Source: CAZFQG01 sp964520785
GTDB lineage: Bacteria > Planctomycetota > Planctomycetia > Pirellulales > Thermoguttaceae
NCBI GenBank assembly: GCA_964520785.1
Contig: CAZFQG010000137.1
Span: 1 to 17,284 of the forward strand
Direction of reading: 5' to 3'
DNA: 17,284 nt
How positions within the stretch are numbered: position 1 is the first letter of the stretch; each line of letters begins with the position of its first letter. The notes beneath the pieces are model-generated. The model was not told the DNA's origin and did not search any database. It worked only from the letters and a program-made list of their open reading frames with translations. Positions 1 to 7,524 of this stretch are shown here, piece by piece. Made by a program: the position numbers and the translations under genes.

Positions 1-349
1 TGGAAAACATGACGTATATTTACACAGCGTTAAATCGAGAAGCGGCGACCACGGGTAAGGATGCCTCGAATCATCTTCGGTTGGCTCGAGGATGTGGTCA
101 CGTTTCCCGGGTTGATCTCCCCCCTGTTGGTGAGACTCTCCATTTAGTATTGCCTTTAGCGGAGGGTTTCACGGTCAACCTGATTTCGACCTTATCACAA
201 AGGACGGATGTTTGCCGGTTCCGGTTCGCGATGCCGCGTCCGGTCCGATTTTCTCGTCCAGAGCTTTCGGTTCGGCAAGGTCGGAGAACGATATCAGGCG
301 GCGCCCCTCTGCCGTCACGTTGTGTGAAACCCCAGCAGAGGAGCATTCC
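1..349. other. Upstream region of the S8 peptidase, no gene seen
   Basis: Frames are open here on both strands, but none has a convincing ribosome binding site or a recognisable protein, and they overlap the protease frame. A TATATT at 15-20 could be a -10 element, but its -35 would lie outside the window. I saw no other clear promoter, operator or RNA. Confidence 0.5.
337..343 (+). promoter_or_regulatory. Ribosome binding site fixing the S8 peptidase start
   Basis: AGAGGAG lies 6 nt before the ATG at 350. The reading frame is open further upstream, to an ATG at 212, but that one has no such site. The ATG at 350 also places the basic stretch and VEPRHLLAA motif at the very N-terminus, where that motif is normally found. 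Confidence 0.75.
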
Positions 350-3300
350 ATGCGCGGTCCTCGTCGTCGCGCCTCGATTGATCGAATCTCGCGGTTCGAG
401 AACGTAGAACCGAGACACCTATTGGCGGCCGACCTCACGACGGGGCTCTTCACCGGGTTCGCCTCGGAAGTGGCCGTCGTCGGTCCTCGGGCGGCTCCGG
501 TCGCTCCCCATGACCTGACCGGGCTCTACGAGGTCGTCGCTCAGACCGGCTTTGACGGCTCCGGCCAGACGGTCGTCGTCATCGACACGGGAGTCGCCTA
601 CGACCACACCGCCTTGAGTGGACGCGTCATCCTGGGGCCCGACTTCGCCGAGGGGGACGATGATCCGTATGACGACGGGTTTTCCGGTTCGCATGGAACG
701 CACGTCGCCGGAATCATCGCCGCCGACCACGCGATCTATCGCGGCGTCGCTCCCGGCGTCGACGTCCTCGCGATTCGCGTTTTCGACGATTCGGGAGCCG
801 GTTACTTCGAGTGGGTGGAATCGGCGCTTATGTGGGTGCATGAGCATCTCACCGCGTTCGATAACCCGATCACCACGGTGAACATGTCTCTCGGGGCGCA
901 ATGGAACTCCGATTCGGTCCCGAGTTGGGCCATTCTGGAGGAAGAACTCGCCCTTCTGCACGCCGAAGGCGTCTTTATTACGGTTTCCGCGGGCAACAGC
1001 TTTTCGTCATACGGAGTGCCGGGGGTCAACTACCCGGCCGCGAGCCCCTACGTCATGCCGGTGGCGTCGGTCGACGCGACCGGAAACCTGAGCGGGTTCT
1101 CGCAGAGGTCGTCCGACGTCATCGCCGCACCGGGCGAGGCGATCTGGAGCACCGTGCCCGATTACGAGGGGGACTGGAACGGGATCGACGACGATTTCAC
1201 CCGGTTTTCCGGGACGAGCATGGCGGCCCCCTACGTGGCCGGCGCGAGCGTCTTGATTCGCCAGGCATACGAATTCGCCGGTATCGAACACGTCACGCCG
1301 GACATGATTGCGCAAGTCATGCACCAGACGGCGGACCGCGTGTACGACCCGGTCACGAAAGCCACATACAACCGTCTCAACATCGAGCGCGCCATCGGTT
1401 CGATCCTTCCGGCGGACGAGTACGGCTCGGTGGCCGAGGACGCCCACGACCTGGGTACGCTCGGCGCCGACGTCACGCTTGCCGGGGCGATCGCCGCGCT
1501 GGATGACGCGGACTGGTTCCGGTTCACCGCGGAATCGAGCGGAACCGTCACGGTCTCGGCCGAGACGACGCTCGAACTGACGGCCAAGTGGGATTTCGTC
1601 GGCGCGACGGCCACGCGGACCGCCGCCGGCACCATCGAGTTCACGGTGGAGGCGGGTCAGACGGTGGCGTTCGGCCTTTCCACGACGGACGGATTGGGGC
1701 ACTACACGCTGCAAGTCTCTTTGGAAGCGGACCCGGCGAGCGAGCCGGACTTCATCGACCTGGGCGCCGTCGACCAGGCCCGTTTTGGCGACGTCCGTTT
1801 CGATGCGGACACGCGATTCCAGGTCACGACGGTCCGCGCGGGGCTGTGGACGCTCGAGGCGGCGGACGCCAGAGCCGTCTATAGCGTGACGGACGCCGAC
1901 GGTCGCGTGCTCGCGACCAGCAAGAGCGGCCGGGTCGATATTACCGTCCGGGCAAATCAGGCGTTGACGGTCGTCTCGGCAACCGCCGGAGAACTCCACA
2001 CCGATCTTACGGTGACCAACCTGGTCCAGATTTCCGGGAACCGCGTCAGCGTTTTCGGGACGGCCGCGGACGACGCGTTCGTCTTCGAGGCCGGTTCGAC
2101 GCACGCGCTGGCGATCAACGGGGCCGGATACAGCTTCGCCGCGGATACGGTTTCCGTTTTTCATTTCGACGGCGGTTCCGGAAGGGACTCCGTCGTTCTG
2201 ACCGGCTCCACGGACGCCGAGGACGCGGTCTTGAAGCCGTTCGCCGCCGAGCTGCGCGGAACCGGTTACCAGGTGACGACGACCGCCACCGAGACGAATG
2301 CGATCATCTCCGGCGGCGGAAACGACCGGGTCACGATGCTCGACTCGGCCGGAGACGACCTGCTCGTGACCTCACCGGAAGAGGCGACACTCGCCGGGGC
2401 CGGTTTCGAGAACCGCGCGGTCGGATTCCGCACCGTCCACGCCTATTCGACCGCCGGAGGAAACGATACGGCCCGGCTATACGGTTCGGCCGGAAACGAC
2501 ACCCTGACGGTCTCTCCCGAGCAGGCGAAACTTGTCGGAGCGACGTTTTACGCGCGAGTCAAGTACTTCGACTCCGTAACGGCATATGCCGCCGGCGGGA
2601 ACGACACGGCCCGATTCACCGACTCCGCGGGCAATGACCTCTTCACGGCTTCGCCTCGAACGGCGCAGCTTGAGGGGGACGGGTTCCGCCACGCGGCGCA
2701 CGGCTTCCGCTACGTCTACGCTTCCGCGTCCGCCGGCGGCGCCGATACCGCGCGGCTGATCGGTTCTACCGGCAACACCGTCCTTCTAGCCACGCCGGAG
2801 TACGGGAAGCTCGAGGGTGACGGGTTCTACCTGTACGCGAGCGGCTTCGACAGGCTTGTGGCCGAAGGCGCCGGGGGGAACGACTCGGCCGAACTCTACG
2901 ATTCACCGGGCGACGATACCTTCACCTTTTCGCCGGAATCGGCGACACTCGCCGGAGCCGGTTTCGCCCTGCAAGTGGACGGATTCGCCCAAGTGAAGGC
3001 GCACGCCTACAGCGGCGGTACGGACATCGCGAGGTTTACGGGACAGGATTTCTACGACCGACTCTTCTACTCGGCCGGCTTCGCCAAGTTTCAGGGAACC
3101 GATTTCTTCGCCAGCGTCCGGGCGTTCGACGAGGTCCACGCCTTCGCGGGCGATGGGGGGGGCGGTACCGCGCAGCTCTTCGATTCGGCCGGCAGTGATG
3201 TGCTCTTCGCCTCCGGCGACATGGCCGAACTCCTCTCGGCGACCGGTCTGGCACGGGTCTACGGGTTCGAAACGGTCCATGCCTACGGCACCGCCGGAGG

Positions 3301-3370
3301 GAAAAACACAAAGGAAATCTCCGCCGTCGACTTCCTGCTGAAGGAACACGGAGACTGGTCGACGCAATAA
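350..3370 (+). CDS. Secreted subtilisin-like S8 serine peptidase with C-terminal tandem repeats
   Basis: This 1006-residue protein should be an extracellular or cell-surface serine endopeptidase. The S8 triad is visible: Asp79 in VVVIDTG, His115 in GSHGTHVAG and Ser290 in SGTSMAAP, with Asn216 in SAGNS as the oxyanion-hole residue. The catalytic domain covers about residues 55-395. Residues 17-27 hold ENVEPRHLLAA behind an Arg-rich start; this is the LEPR-XLL type N-terminal motif of large planctomycete surface proteins, probably an export or sorting signal. About 410-500 (AHDLGTLG, DADWFRFTAE) resembles a pre-peptidase C-terminal beta-sandwich. From about residue 608 to 982 there are eight 46-48 residue repeats, then a short tail with AVDFLLKEHGDW. 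No PEP-CTERM, LPXTG or transmembrane anchor is visible. The substrate is unknown. The peptidase call is very secure; the repeat function is not known. Confidence 0.93.
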   Translation: MRGPRRRASIDRISRFENVEPRHLLAADLTTGLFTGFASEVAVVGPRAAPVAPHDLTGLYEVVAQTGFDGSGQTVVVIDTGVAYDHTALSGRVILGPDFAEGDDDPYDDGFSGSHGTHVAGIIAADHAIYRGVAPGVDVLAIRVFDDSGAGYFEWVESALMWVHEHLTAFDNPITTVNMSLGAQWNSDSVPSWAILEEELALLHAEGVFITVSAGNSFSSYGVPGVNYPAASPYVMPVASVDATGNLSGFSQRSSDVIAAPGEAIWSTVPDYEGDWNGIDDDFTRFSGTSMAAPYVAGASVLIRQAYEFAGIEHVTPDMIAQVMHQTADRVYDPVTKATYNRLNIERAIGSILPADEYGSVAEDAHDLGTLGADVTLAGAIAALDDADWFRFTAESSGTVTVSAETTLELTAKWDFVGATATRTAAGTIEFTVEAGQTVAFGLSTTDGLGHYTLQVSLEADPASEPDFIDLGAVDQARFGDVRFDADTRFQVTTVRAGLWTLEAADARAVYSVTDADGRVLATSKSGRVDITVRANQALTVVSATAGELHTDLTVTNLVQISGNRVSVFGTAADDAFVFEAGSTHALAINGAGYSFAADTVSVFHFDGGSGRDSVVLTGSTDAEDAVLKPFAAELRGTGYQVTTTATETNAIISGGGNDRVTMLDSAGDDLLVTSPEEATLAGAGFENRAVGFRTVHAYSTAGGNDTARLYGSAGNDTLTVSPEQAKLVGATFYARVKYFDSVTAYAAGGNDTARFTDSAGNDLFTASPRTAQLEGDGFRHAAHGFRYVYASASAGGADTARLIGSTGNTVLLATPEYGKLEGDGFYLYASGFDRLVAEGAGGNDSAELYDSPGDDTFTFSPESATLAGAGFALQVDGFAQVKAHAYSGGTDIARFTGQDFYDRLFYSAGFAKFQGTDFFASVRAFDEVHAFAGDGGGGTAQLFDSAGSDVLFASGDMAELLSATGLARVYGFETVHAYGTAGGKNTKEISAVDFLLKEHGDWSTQ
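2171..3295 (+). repeat. Eight tandem 46-48 residue protein repeats in the S8 peptidase
   Basis: The coding sequence holds eight consecutive units. Each begins GGNDTARLY or similar, followed by a (G/D)SAGND-type turn, a (S/T)PE.AKL-type stretch, GAGF/GDGF, a GF..V segment and a short Ala-rich end. Units 2 to 6 match best; unit 1 and units 7-8 are degenerate (the seventh has GGTDIARF then QDFYD). The array is 1125 bp, or 375 residues. The Gly-Asn-Asp turns recall calcium-binding RTX repeats, but the period is far longer than the 9 residues of RTX. Repeats of this style occur in other large planctomycete surface proteins as I recall; their role is not established. Confidence 0.85.
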
Positions 3371-3458
3371 AGGACGACTCGCCGCGGGGCGAAGTCGCCG
3401 GAGGGAAAACGCCCGCCGATGCCGGAGCGGGACGTCCCGTGGCAAAAAGGTGGCGGCA
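3371..3458. other. Short convergent intergenic region with inverted repeats
   Basis: This gap separates two convergent genes. It holds a stem-loop at 3375-3397 (CGACT CGCC, loop GCGG, then GGCG A AGTCG: nine pairs with one bulged A) and a perfect 12-bp palindrome CGGGACGTCCCG at 3428-3439. Neither is followed by a T-run in either direction, so they are not classic intrinsic terminators. They could still slow polymerase or shield mRNA 3' ends. Confidence 0.4.
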
Positions 3459-5279
3459 CTAACGCGCGCGACGGCAACCCGGGCCGGTGGTTTGGGAGCT
3501 TCCGGTTGCCCTTTCGGCGCGCCGTCGGCGAAAGCCGACGACTGAGAAACCGATCACCAACGACGAGAGCAGTCCCATCCCCGGTTCCGGGACGGCCGCC
3601 GCGAGGGTCCGGCCCCAGTTGGCGCGGATGAGGTCCAGGTCGCCACTGTTGACCTTCCCGTCTCCGTTGGTGTCTCCCTGACTGAGGGAGCCGGGAGGCA
3701 GATCCGTTCGTCCCCAGTTGGACCGGACGACGTCCAAATCGAAAGAAGACACCATGCCGTCGCCGTTGAGGTCCCCCTCCAGTTCCGGACCGCCGGCGTC
3801 GAGGAGCGCGGCGATTTCGGCTGGGGAAAGCGCGTAGTTGAAGATCAGCAGGGGGCCGCCGATATTGCCGGAGAACGGGCATTCCGCTCCACCATAGGGA
3901 CGCCGCCCGACGAGCAGTTCGGTAATCGTCTGAGCGACGGTTCCCTCGTGCGGAATCGCCTCGATGAGATTGCCATCGACGTACAGGCTGGTTTCTTCCA
4001 GACTATGGGTGCCGATGAGCAAGTGCCACTGGCCGTCGTCCAGGTCGGTATTCATGAAAGGATTCGCGGCGGTCACCCCGGCGCGGACCTCGGTCCCGTC
4101 GTCCGTCCAACACCGGAATTCCAGCATTTTTCCCGCGCCGTGAATCCCCAGCTCAAAGGAGCTGCCCCCTTGGCCGTGTTTCGAGAGCAGGACCTGATTC
4201 GAATGGACTCCGGTCGCCTGCACCCAGATTCCGACGGTAAGCTCGCCCGGACAAAGGGCCGCGTCGGCGCCCAGGTGGACGTAGTCGCCGGAACCGCCGC
4301 CCAGCGCCAAGTGATTCTCGCTTGCGATGGTCGCGCCGCCGGGAAGGGTAATCTCCGGCGGACCGCCGGCCGCGAGCGTCACGTTGCCGCGGACCGAGCC
4401 GTCTTGCGGGCCGACGACGACCGGAGTGACGCCCCCCTCGATCTCCGTGAGGTCCCAACGCCCCACGAGGGCCGGCTCCGGCGGCGTGTACGGATTGATG
4501 GGGTGGTATTGGAAACCACCTAATCCCGCCGCCTGCAAACCGCCAACCGCTTCGTCGAAAATGAGAATCGGACCTCCGGCCTCGTACTTGGCGGCCCACT
4601 GGTTCTGGCTGGGATGGTTATTAAACGGGCGCCCACCGAGATACAGCAAATCGCTGGTGGTGGAGACGCTCCCAGTCGCGGGGACGGAGGCGATCTCGCG
4701 GCCGTCAATCATCAACGTAACGTTCGAACCGTCGTACATGCCGACGAAGTGGTGCCATTGATCGTCCACGAAATCGTCGATCGTAAAGCGAGTGGGGTCG
4801 TTCGCGGAGTAGACGCCGTTTTCGGTCCAAACCTTGAAGAAGGCCTGCCTGCTCACCGCGTTGTTCGAGAATCCGAATTCCCAAGAACTTGCCTCCTCGC
4901 TGTTGCCGTGCTTCGAGAAGAGGACCTTATCCAGGTAGTTGGTACCGGGAATTCCTTTCGCCCAGAACGCCACGGTAAGATTCTCCGGCGCCAACGAGGC
5001 CGCGTTACCGAAGTTGACATAGTCGGATTTGGTGCCGCCGGTCGCAAGGCGATAATTGGAGGTGACTTGGGTGCCGTCGGGAAGGTAGGTCTTGGGTGGC
5101 CCACCCGCCTTCCAGACGATGTTCCCCCGGCATGTCCCCGAGACCGACCCGACGTCCGGCGATACGACGGTACCACCCCCTTCGTCAAGATTCCACTGGT
5201 GGACCAAAGCCGCGCGGGCGGAGCATGAACCCAAGATGAGCGCGCAAACCGAAAGACCGAACCGAAACGAGATTCGCAT
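3459..5279 (-). CDS. Secreted double LamG-like, dockerin and PEP-CTERM protein
   Basis: This 606-residue exported protein probably binds or acts on carbohydrate at the cell surface. Residues 1-23 are a signal peptide (hydrophobic core LSVCALILG, likely cleavage after ARA). Two concanavalin A-like (LamG/Laminin_G_3 type) domains follow at about 24-255 and 270-495. They are an internal duplication: both contain GSV.G, AGGPP, LP.G, VLFSKHG/VLLSKHG, DDQWH/DDGQWH and a LGGRP/VGRRP turn. Residues 502-559 form a type I dockerin with two calcium loops, GDLNGDGMVSSFDLDVVRSN and GDTNGDGKVNSGDLDLIRAN, each followed by WGRT. VPEPGMG at 563-569, a hydrophobic helix and RRRR at 584-587 make a PEP-CTERM sorting signal. 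About 19 residues follow the Arg cluster, longer than usual. Start: AGAGGAGA at 5287-5294 precedes the ATG. No cohesin partner is in the window. Enzymatic activity cannot be assigned. Confidence 0.9.
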   Translation of the reverse strand: MRISFRFGLSVCALILGSCSARAALVHQWNLDEGGGTVVSPDVGSVSGTCRGNIVWKAGGPPKTYLPDGTQVTSNYRLATGGTKSDYVNFGNAASLAPENLTVAFWAKGIPGTNYLDKVLFSKHGNSEEASSWEFGFSNNAVSRQAFFKVWTENGVYSANDPTRFTIDDFVDDQWHHFVGMYDGSNVTLMIDGREIASVPATGSVSTTSDLLYLGGRPFNNHPSQNQWAAKYEAGGPILIFDEAVGGLQAAGLGGFQYHPINPYTPPEPALVGRWDLTEIEGGVTPVVVGPQDGSVRGNVTLAAGGPPEITLPGGATIASENHLALGGGSGDYVHLGADAALCPGELTVGIWVQATGVHSNQVLLSKHGQGGSSFELGIHGAGKMLEFRCWTDDGTEVRAGVTAANPFMNTDLDDGQWHLLIGTHSLEETSLYVDGNLIEAIPHEGTVAQTITELLVGRRPYGGAECPFSGNIGGPLLIFNYALSPAEIAALLDAGGPELEGDLNGDGMVSSFDLDVVRSNWGRTDLPPGSLSQGDTNGDGKVNSGDLDLIRANWGRTLAAAVPEPGMGLLSSLVIGFSVVGFRRRRAERATGSSQTTGPGCRRAR

Positions 5280-5286
5280 GGAAGTT

Positions 5287-5294
5287 TCTCCTCT
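5287..5294 (-). promoter_or_regulatory. Ribosome binding site of the LamG/dockerin gene
   Basis: On the minus strand AGAGGAGA lies 7 nt before the ATG at 5279. It supports this start, which also gives a normal signal peptide. Confidence 0.7.
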
Positions 5295-5452
5295 GACGAG
5301 TGACTGCCGGCAAAAACCTGCAATGAATTACCCCCTGCACCAGTGCCCTTCACGCCCTCAAGCGATCCTGCCTTTTTGACCAGCTTTCCGTTTCCTTACG
5401 GCCTGCATTTAGGACGTCAAACGAACCTTGGCGAGGTTTATACAATACCCCC

Positions 5453-5482
5453 ATCGTATCCGCGGCCGTTGATGGCTGTCAA
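5453..5482 (-). promoter_or_regulatory. Candidate sigma70-type promoter for the LamG/dockerin gene
   Basis: On the minus strand a perfect TTGACA (5477-5482) is followed by an 18-nt spacer and TACGAT (5453-5458, 4 of 6 to TATAAT). It would give a leader of about 165 nt. A small inverted repeat, GTTGA N6 TCAAC (5468-5483), overlaps the -35 and could be an operator. This rests on motif match alone. Confidence 0.35.
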
Positions 5483-5656
5483 CCGACGCCCTCGAGAAAA
5501 CGACTGTTCTTTTTTTCTTGGAGAAAATCCACTATCATTACGCAAAAGAATAGGGCGCTGGAACTTTCGACGACGGGCCTGACGGATAGGAGCAGGGGAC
5601 TATAANNNNNNNNNNACCAGACCGCGACGCCCCGTCTTGGCAATCCGCCTTGGACC
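5483..5656. other. Region upstream of hpnC, with a 10-N assembly gap at 5606-5615
   Basis: No gene is recognised here. The ten N at 5606-5615 are an assembly gap whose true length may not be ten. A purine-rich stretch, TAGGAGCAGGGG, just before the gap resembles a ribosome binding site but lies about 60 nt from the hpnC ATG as assembled. The frame of hpnC stays open back to the gap, so a start inside the gap cannot be excluded. An A/T-rich stretch around 5510-5550 could hold the hpnCDE promoter, but no pair of hexamers is convincing. Confidence 0.5.
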
Positions 5657-6559
5657 ATGATTTTAGAAGACCTGAAAAGATACGGGCCCGAAGCCTCCCC
5701 CGCGGCCGTCTCTCCGGAGGAGGCAAGGGCCTATTGCCGGCGACTGGCGAAGACGCATTACGAGAATTTCACCGTCGCGAGCTGGTTCCTGTCCGGGAAG
5801 CTCAAACAGCATTTCTACAACGTCTACGCCTATTGCCGATGGGCGGACGACCTGGCGGACGAAACCGGTGATTCGGCGCGGGGCGCGGCGTTGCTCGACT
5901 GGTGGGAGACCCTGTTGGACGATTGCTATGAAGGGCGCGCCACCCACCCGGTCTTCGTCGCCCTTTCGGAAACGATCAGACGTTTCGCCGTTCCCAAGAC
6001 ACCTTTTTCCGATCTGCTGGTCGCGTTTCGCCGCGATCAAGAGCCAGCCGTATACGAGACGAAAGAGGATCTTCTCGACTACTGCCGCTACTCGGCCAAT
6101 CCGGTCGGCCGGATCGTCCTCTACCTGATGGAATCCCATGACGAAGAGCGAGGGGGGCTCTCGGATTCCGTATGCACCGGGCTCCAATTGGTCAATTTTT
6201 GGCAGGATGTCGCGAGGGATTGGAGTATTGGCCGGGTATATCTTCCCCTGGCCGACAGAGCCGCTTTCGGCTATGATGACGCGATGCTCCATGCCCGGAC
6301 GTATAACGAACCGTTTCGCCGCCTGATGGAAGCGGAGGTCGACGACGCGGCGGGTCGGCTCCGCGCGGGACTGCCGCTGGTAAGAATGGTCTCTCGTCGC
6401 GCGGGCGCGCAGATCGCCCTTTTCCTACACGGCGGGCTGGCGGTGGCAAAGGCGCTCCGGCGGATCGATTACGACGTTTGGCGGACGCGCCCGACCCTTT
6501 CCAACTCCGATAAACTCAAAATACTACTGCGGTGTTGCTTCCGGCGCACGGCTTTCTGA
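5657..6559 (+). CDS. hpnC: Hydroxysqualene synthase HpnC
   Basis: HpnC is a cytosolic or membrane-associated squalene/phytoene synthase-family enzyme that converts presqualene diphosphate to hydroxysqualene, the second step of the HpnDCE route. The 300-residue length fits the family. The two Mg-diphosphate binding motifs are present: RWADDLADE (about 61-69) and QDVARD (183-188) followed by GRVYLP. Other family marks are YENF.VASWFL near residue 35, HFYNVYAYCRWADD, and DYCRYSANPVGR at 141-152. It heads an apparent operon, with hpnD 42 nt downstream. No clear Shine-Dalgarno precedes the ATG, and an assembly gap lies 41 nt upstream, so the 5' end is less certain than the identity. Gene order hpnC-D-E and the downstream partners exclude a lone phytoene synthase reading. 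Confidence 0.92.
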   Translation: MILEDLKRYGPEASPAAVSPEEARAYCRRLAKTHYENFTVASWFLSGKLKQHFYNVYAYCRWADDLADETGDSARGAALLDWWETLLDDCYEGRATHPVFVALSETIRRFAVPKTPFSDLLVAFRRDQEPAVYETKEDLLDYCRYSANPVGRIVLYLMESHDEERGGLSDSVCTGLQLVNFWQDVARDWSIGRVYLPLADRAAFGYDDAMLHARTYNEPFRRLMEAEVDDAAGRLRAGLPLVRMVSRRAGAQIALFLHGGLAVAKALRRIDYDVWRTRPTLSNSDKLKILLRCCFRRTAF

Positions 6560-6591
6560 CCGCGCCGGACCTTCGTAACCGACGGCCCGCT

Positions 6592-6596
6592 GGTGA
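6592..6596 (+). promoter_or_regulatory. Ribosome binding site deciding the hpnD start
   Basis: GGTGA, part of the extended anti-16S complement, lies 5 nt before the ATG at 6602. The GTG at 6593 in the same frame overlaps this site, so the ATG is the more likely start. Confidence 0.5.
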
Positions 6597-6601
6597 ACAC
6601 C

Positions 6602-7504
6602 ATGTCCGCGTCGAACCTCGTACGGCACAGCCGCGAGTACTGTTTCCGGATCGCGAAGCGTTCGGGATCCAGTTTCGTTCCCTGTTTTCGCCTGTTGCCT
6701 CGGGAAAAGCGCGAAGCGATGGCCGTCCTCTACGCCTTCATGCGGCATACGGACGACATCGGCGATTCCGGCGCGCCGGCGGAACGCAAACGGGAGGAAC
6801 TCGACGCCTGGGAGGAATCGTTGCGGTCGGCGATGGAGTCTCCGGGGGGATTCCGACCCTCGGTGGATTCGCCGCAACTGCTGTTGCCGGCCGTGGGGGA
6901 AGTAGTCCACCGGTTCGAGATTCCGCCGGAGGCGCTGACGGCGGTGCTCGAGGGAGTCCGCATGGACCTTCAACCGCGGGAGTATCGCACTTTCGAGGAA
7001 CTGGCCGAGTACTGCCGCAAGGTGGCCTCGGCGGTGGGAATCGCCTGCATCCATATTTGGGGCGTGCGCGACCCTTCGGGGGCACGACCGGCGGCGGACG
7101 CCTGTGGAATCGCCTTTCAATTGACGAATATCCTCCGGGACCTTCGCGAGGACGCGGCGCGGGGGCGCGTCTATTTGCCGACGGAAGACCTCGCCGCGTG
7201 CGGCTCTTCGGCCGAACGACTCCAAAAAGGCCCTTCGGATCCGGCGTTCGGCGCGGTGATTCACCTTGAAGTGGACCGCGCGAAGAAGCTCTATGCGGAA
7301 GGCGCATGTCTGGAGGACTTCCTGGACCGAGACGGCCGTCGCGTTTTCGGGATGATGACGGAGGTCTATTACCGGCTGCTTCTGCGGATCGAGCGGAACT
7401 GGCGGGACCTTTTTTCGCGACGGATCCGCTTAGGCAGGGCGTGCCGAACCTGGATTGCCCTGCGTTGGCTTTTTTTTCCACCGCGGCACGTCCACCGGAA
7501 TTGA
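6602..7504 (+). CDS. hpnD: Presqualene diphosphate synthase HpnD
   Basis: HpnD condenses two farnesyl diphosphates to presqualene diphosphate, the first step of the squalene route. The protein is 300 residues from this ATG. The aspartate-rich motifs are MRHTDDIGD (about 47-55) and NILRDLRED (176-184), followed by ARGRVYLP. FYAFMR-like spacing (LYAFMRHTDD), YCRKVASAVG at 137-146 and FQLTNILRD are typical for HpnD-type squalene/phytoene synthases and differ from the HpnC versions (YCRYSANPVG, FWQDVARD), which is how I tell the two apart. It sits between hpnC (42 nt gap) and hpnE (20 nt gap), almost certainly cotranscribed. A GTG at 6593 would add three residues. A phytoene synthase (CrtB) function is possible in principle, but the paired hpnC and hpnE argue against it. 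Confidence 0.92.
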   Translation: MSASNLVRHSREYCFRIAKRSGSSFVPCFRLLPREKREAMAVLYAFMRHTDDIGDSGAPAERKREELDAWEESLRSAMESPGGFRPSVDSPQLLLPAVGEVVHRFEIPPEALTAVLEGVRMDLQPREYRTFEELAEYCRKVASAVGIACIHIWGVRDPSGARPAADACGIAFQLTNILRDLREDAARGRVYLPTEDLAACGSSAERLQKGPSDPAFGAVIHLEVDRAKKLYAEGACLEDFLDRDGRRVFGMMTEVYYRLLLRIERNWRDLFSRRIRLGRACRTWIALRWLFFPPRHVHRN

Positions 7505-7509
7505 CGCCG

Positions 7510-7514
7510 AGGAG
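7510..7514 (+). promoter_or_regulatory. Ribosome binding site deciding the hpnE start
   Basis: AGGAG lies 10 nt before the ATG at 7525, in the 20-nt gap after hpnD. The same frame is open upstream inside hpnD (to an ATG at 7306), but that start would overlap hpnD by about 200 nt and puts 73 non-family residues before the FAD motif. Confidence 0.6.
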
Positions 7515-7524
7515 ACGGACGTAC

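Noticed and set aside
212..349. N-terminal extension of the protease to the ATG at 212
   Set aside because: No ribosome binding site there, and it would bury the VEPRHLLAA motif, which belongs near the N-terminus.
1007..2164. A 385-codon open frame on the minus strand inside the S8 peptidase gene
   Set aside because: It is Arg-rich antisense sequence typical of high-GC genes, has no known domain, and the plus strand encodes a well-defined protease.
2171..3295. The protease repeats as RTX nonapeptide repeats
   Set aside because: The period is 46-48 residues and each unit has isolated Gly-Asn-Asp turns, not consecutive GGxGxDxUx nonapeptides.
7306..7524. Longer hpnE starting inside hpnD
   Set aside because: The extra 73 residues are the shifted-frame reading of hpnD and precede the FAD motif with no family similarity; the ATG at 7525 has an AGGAG.
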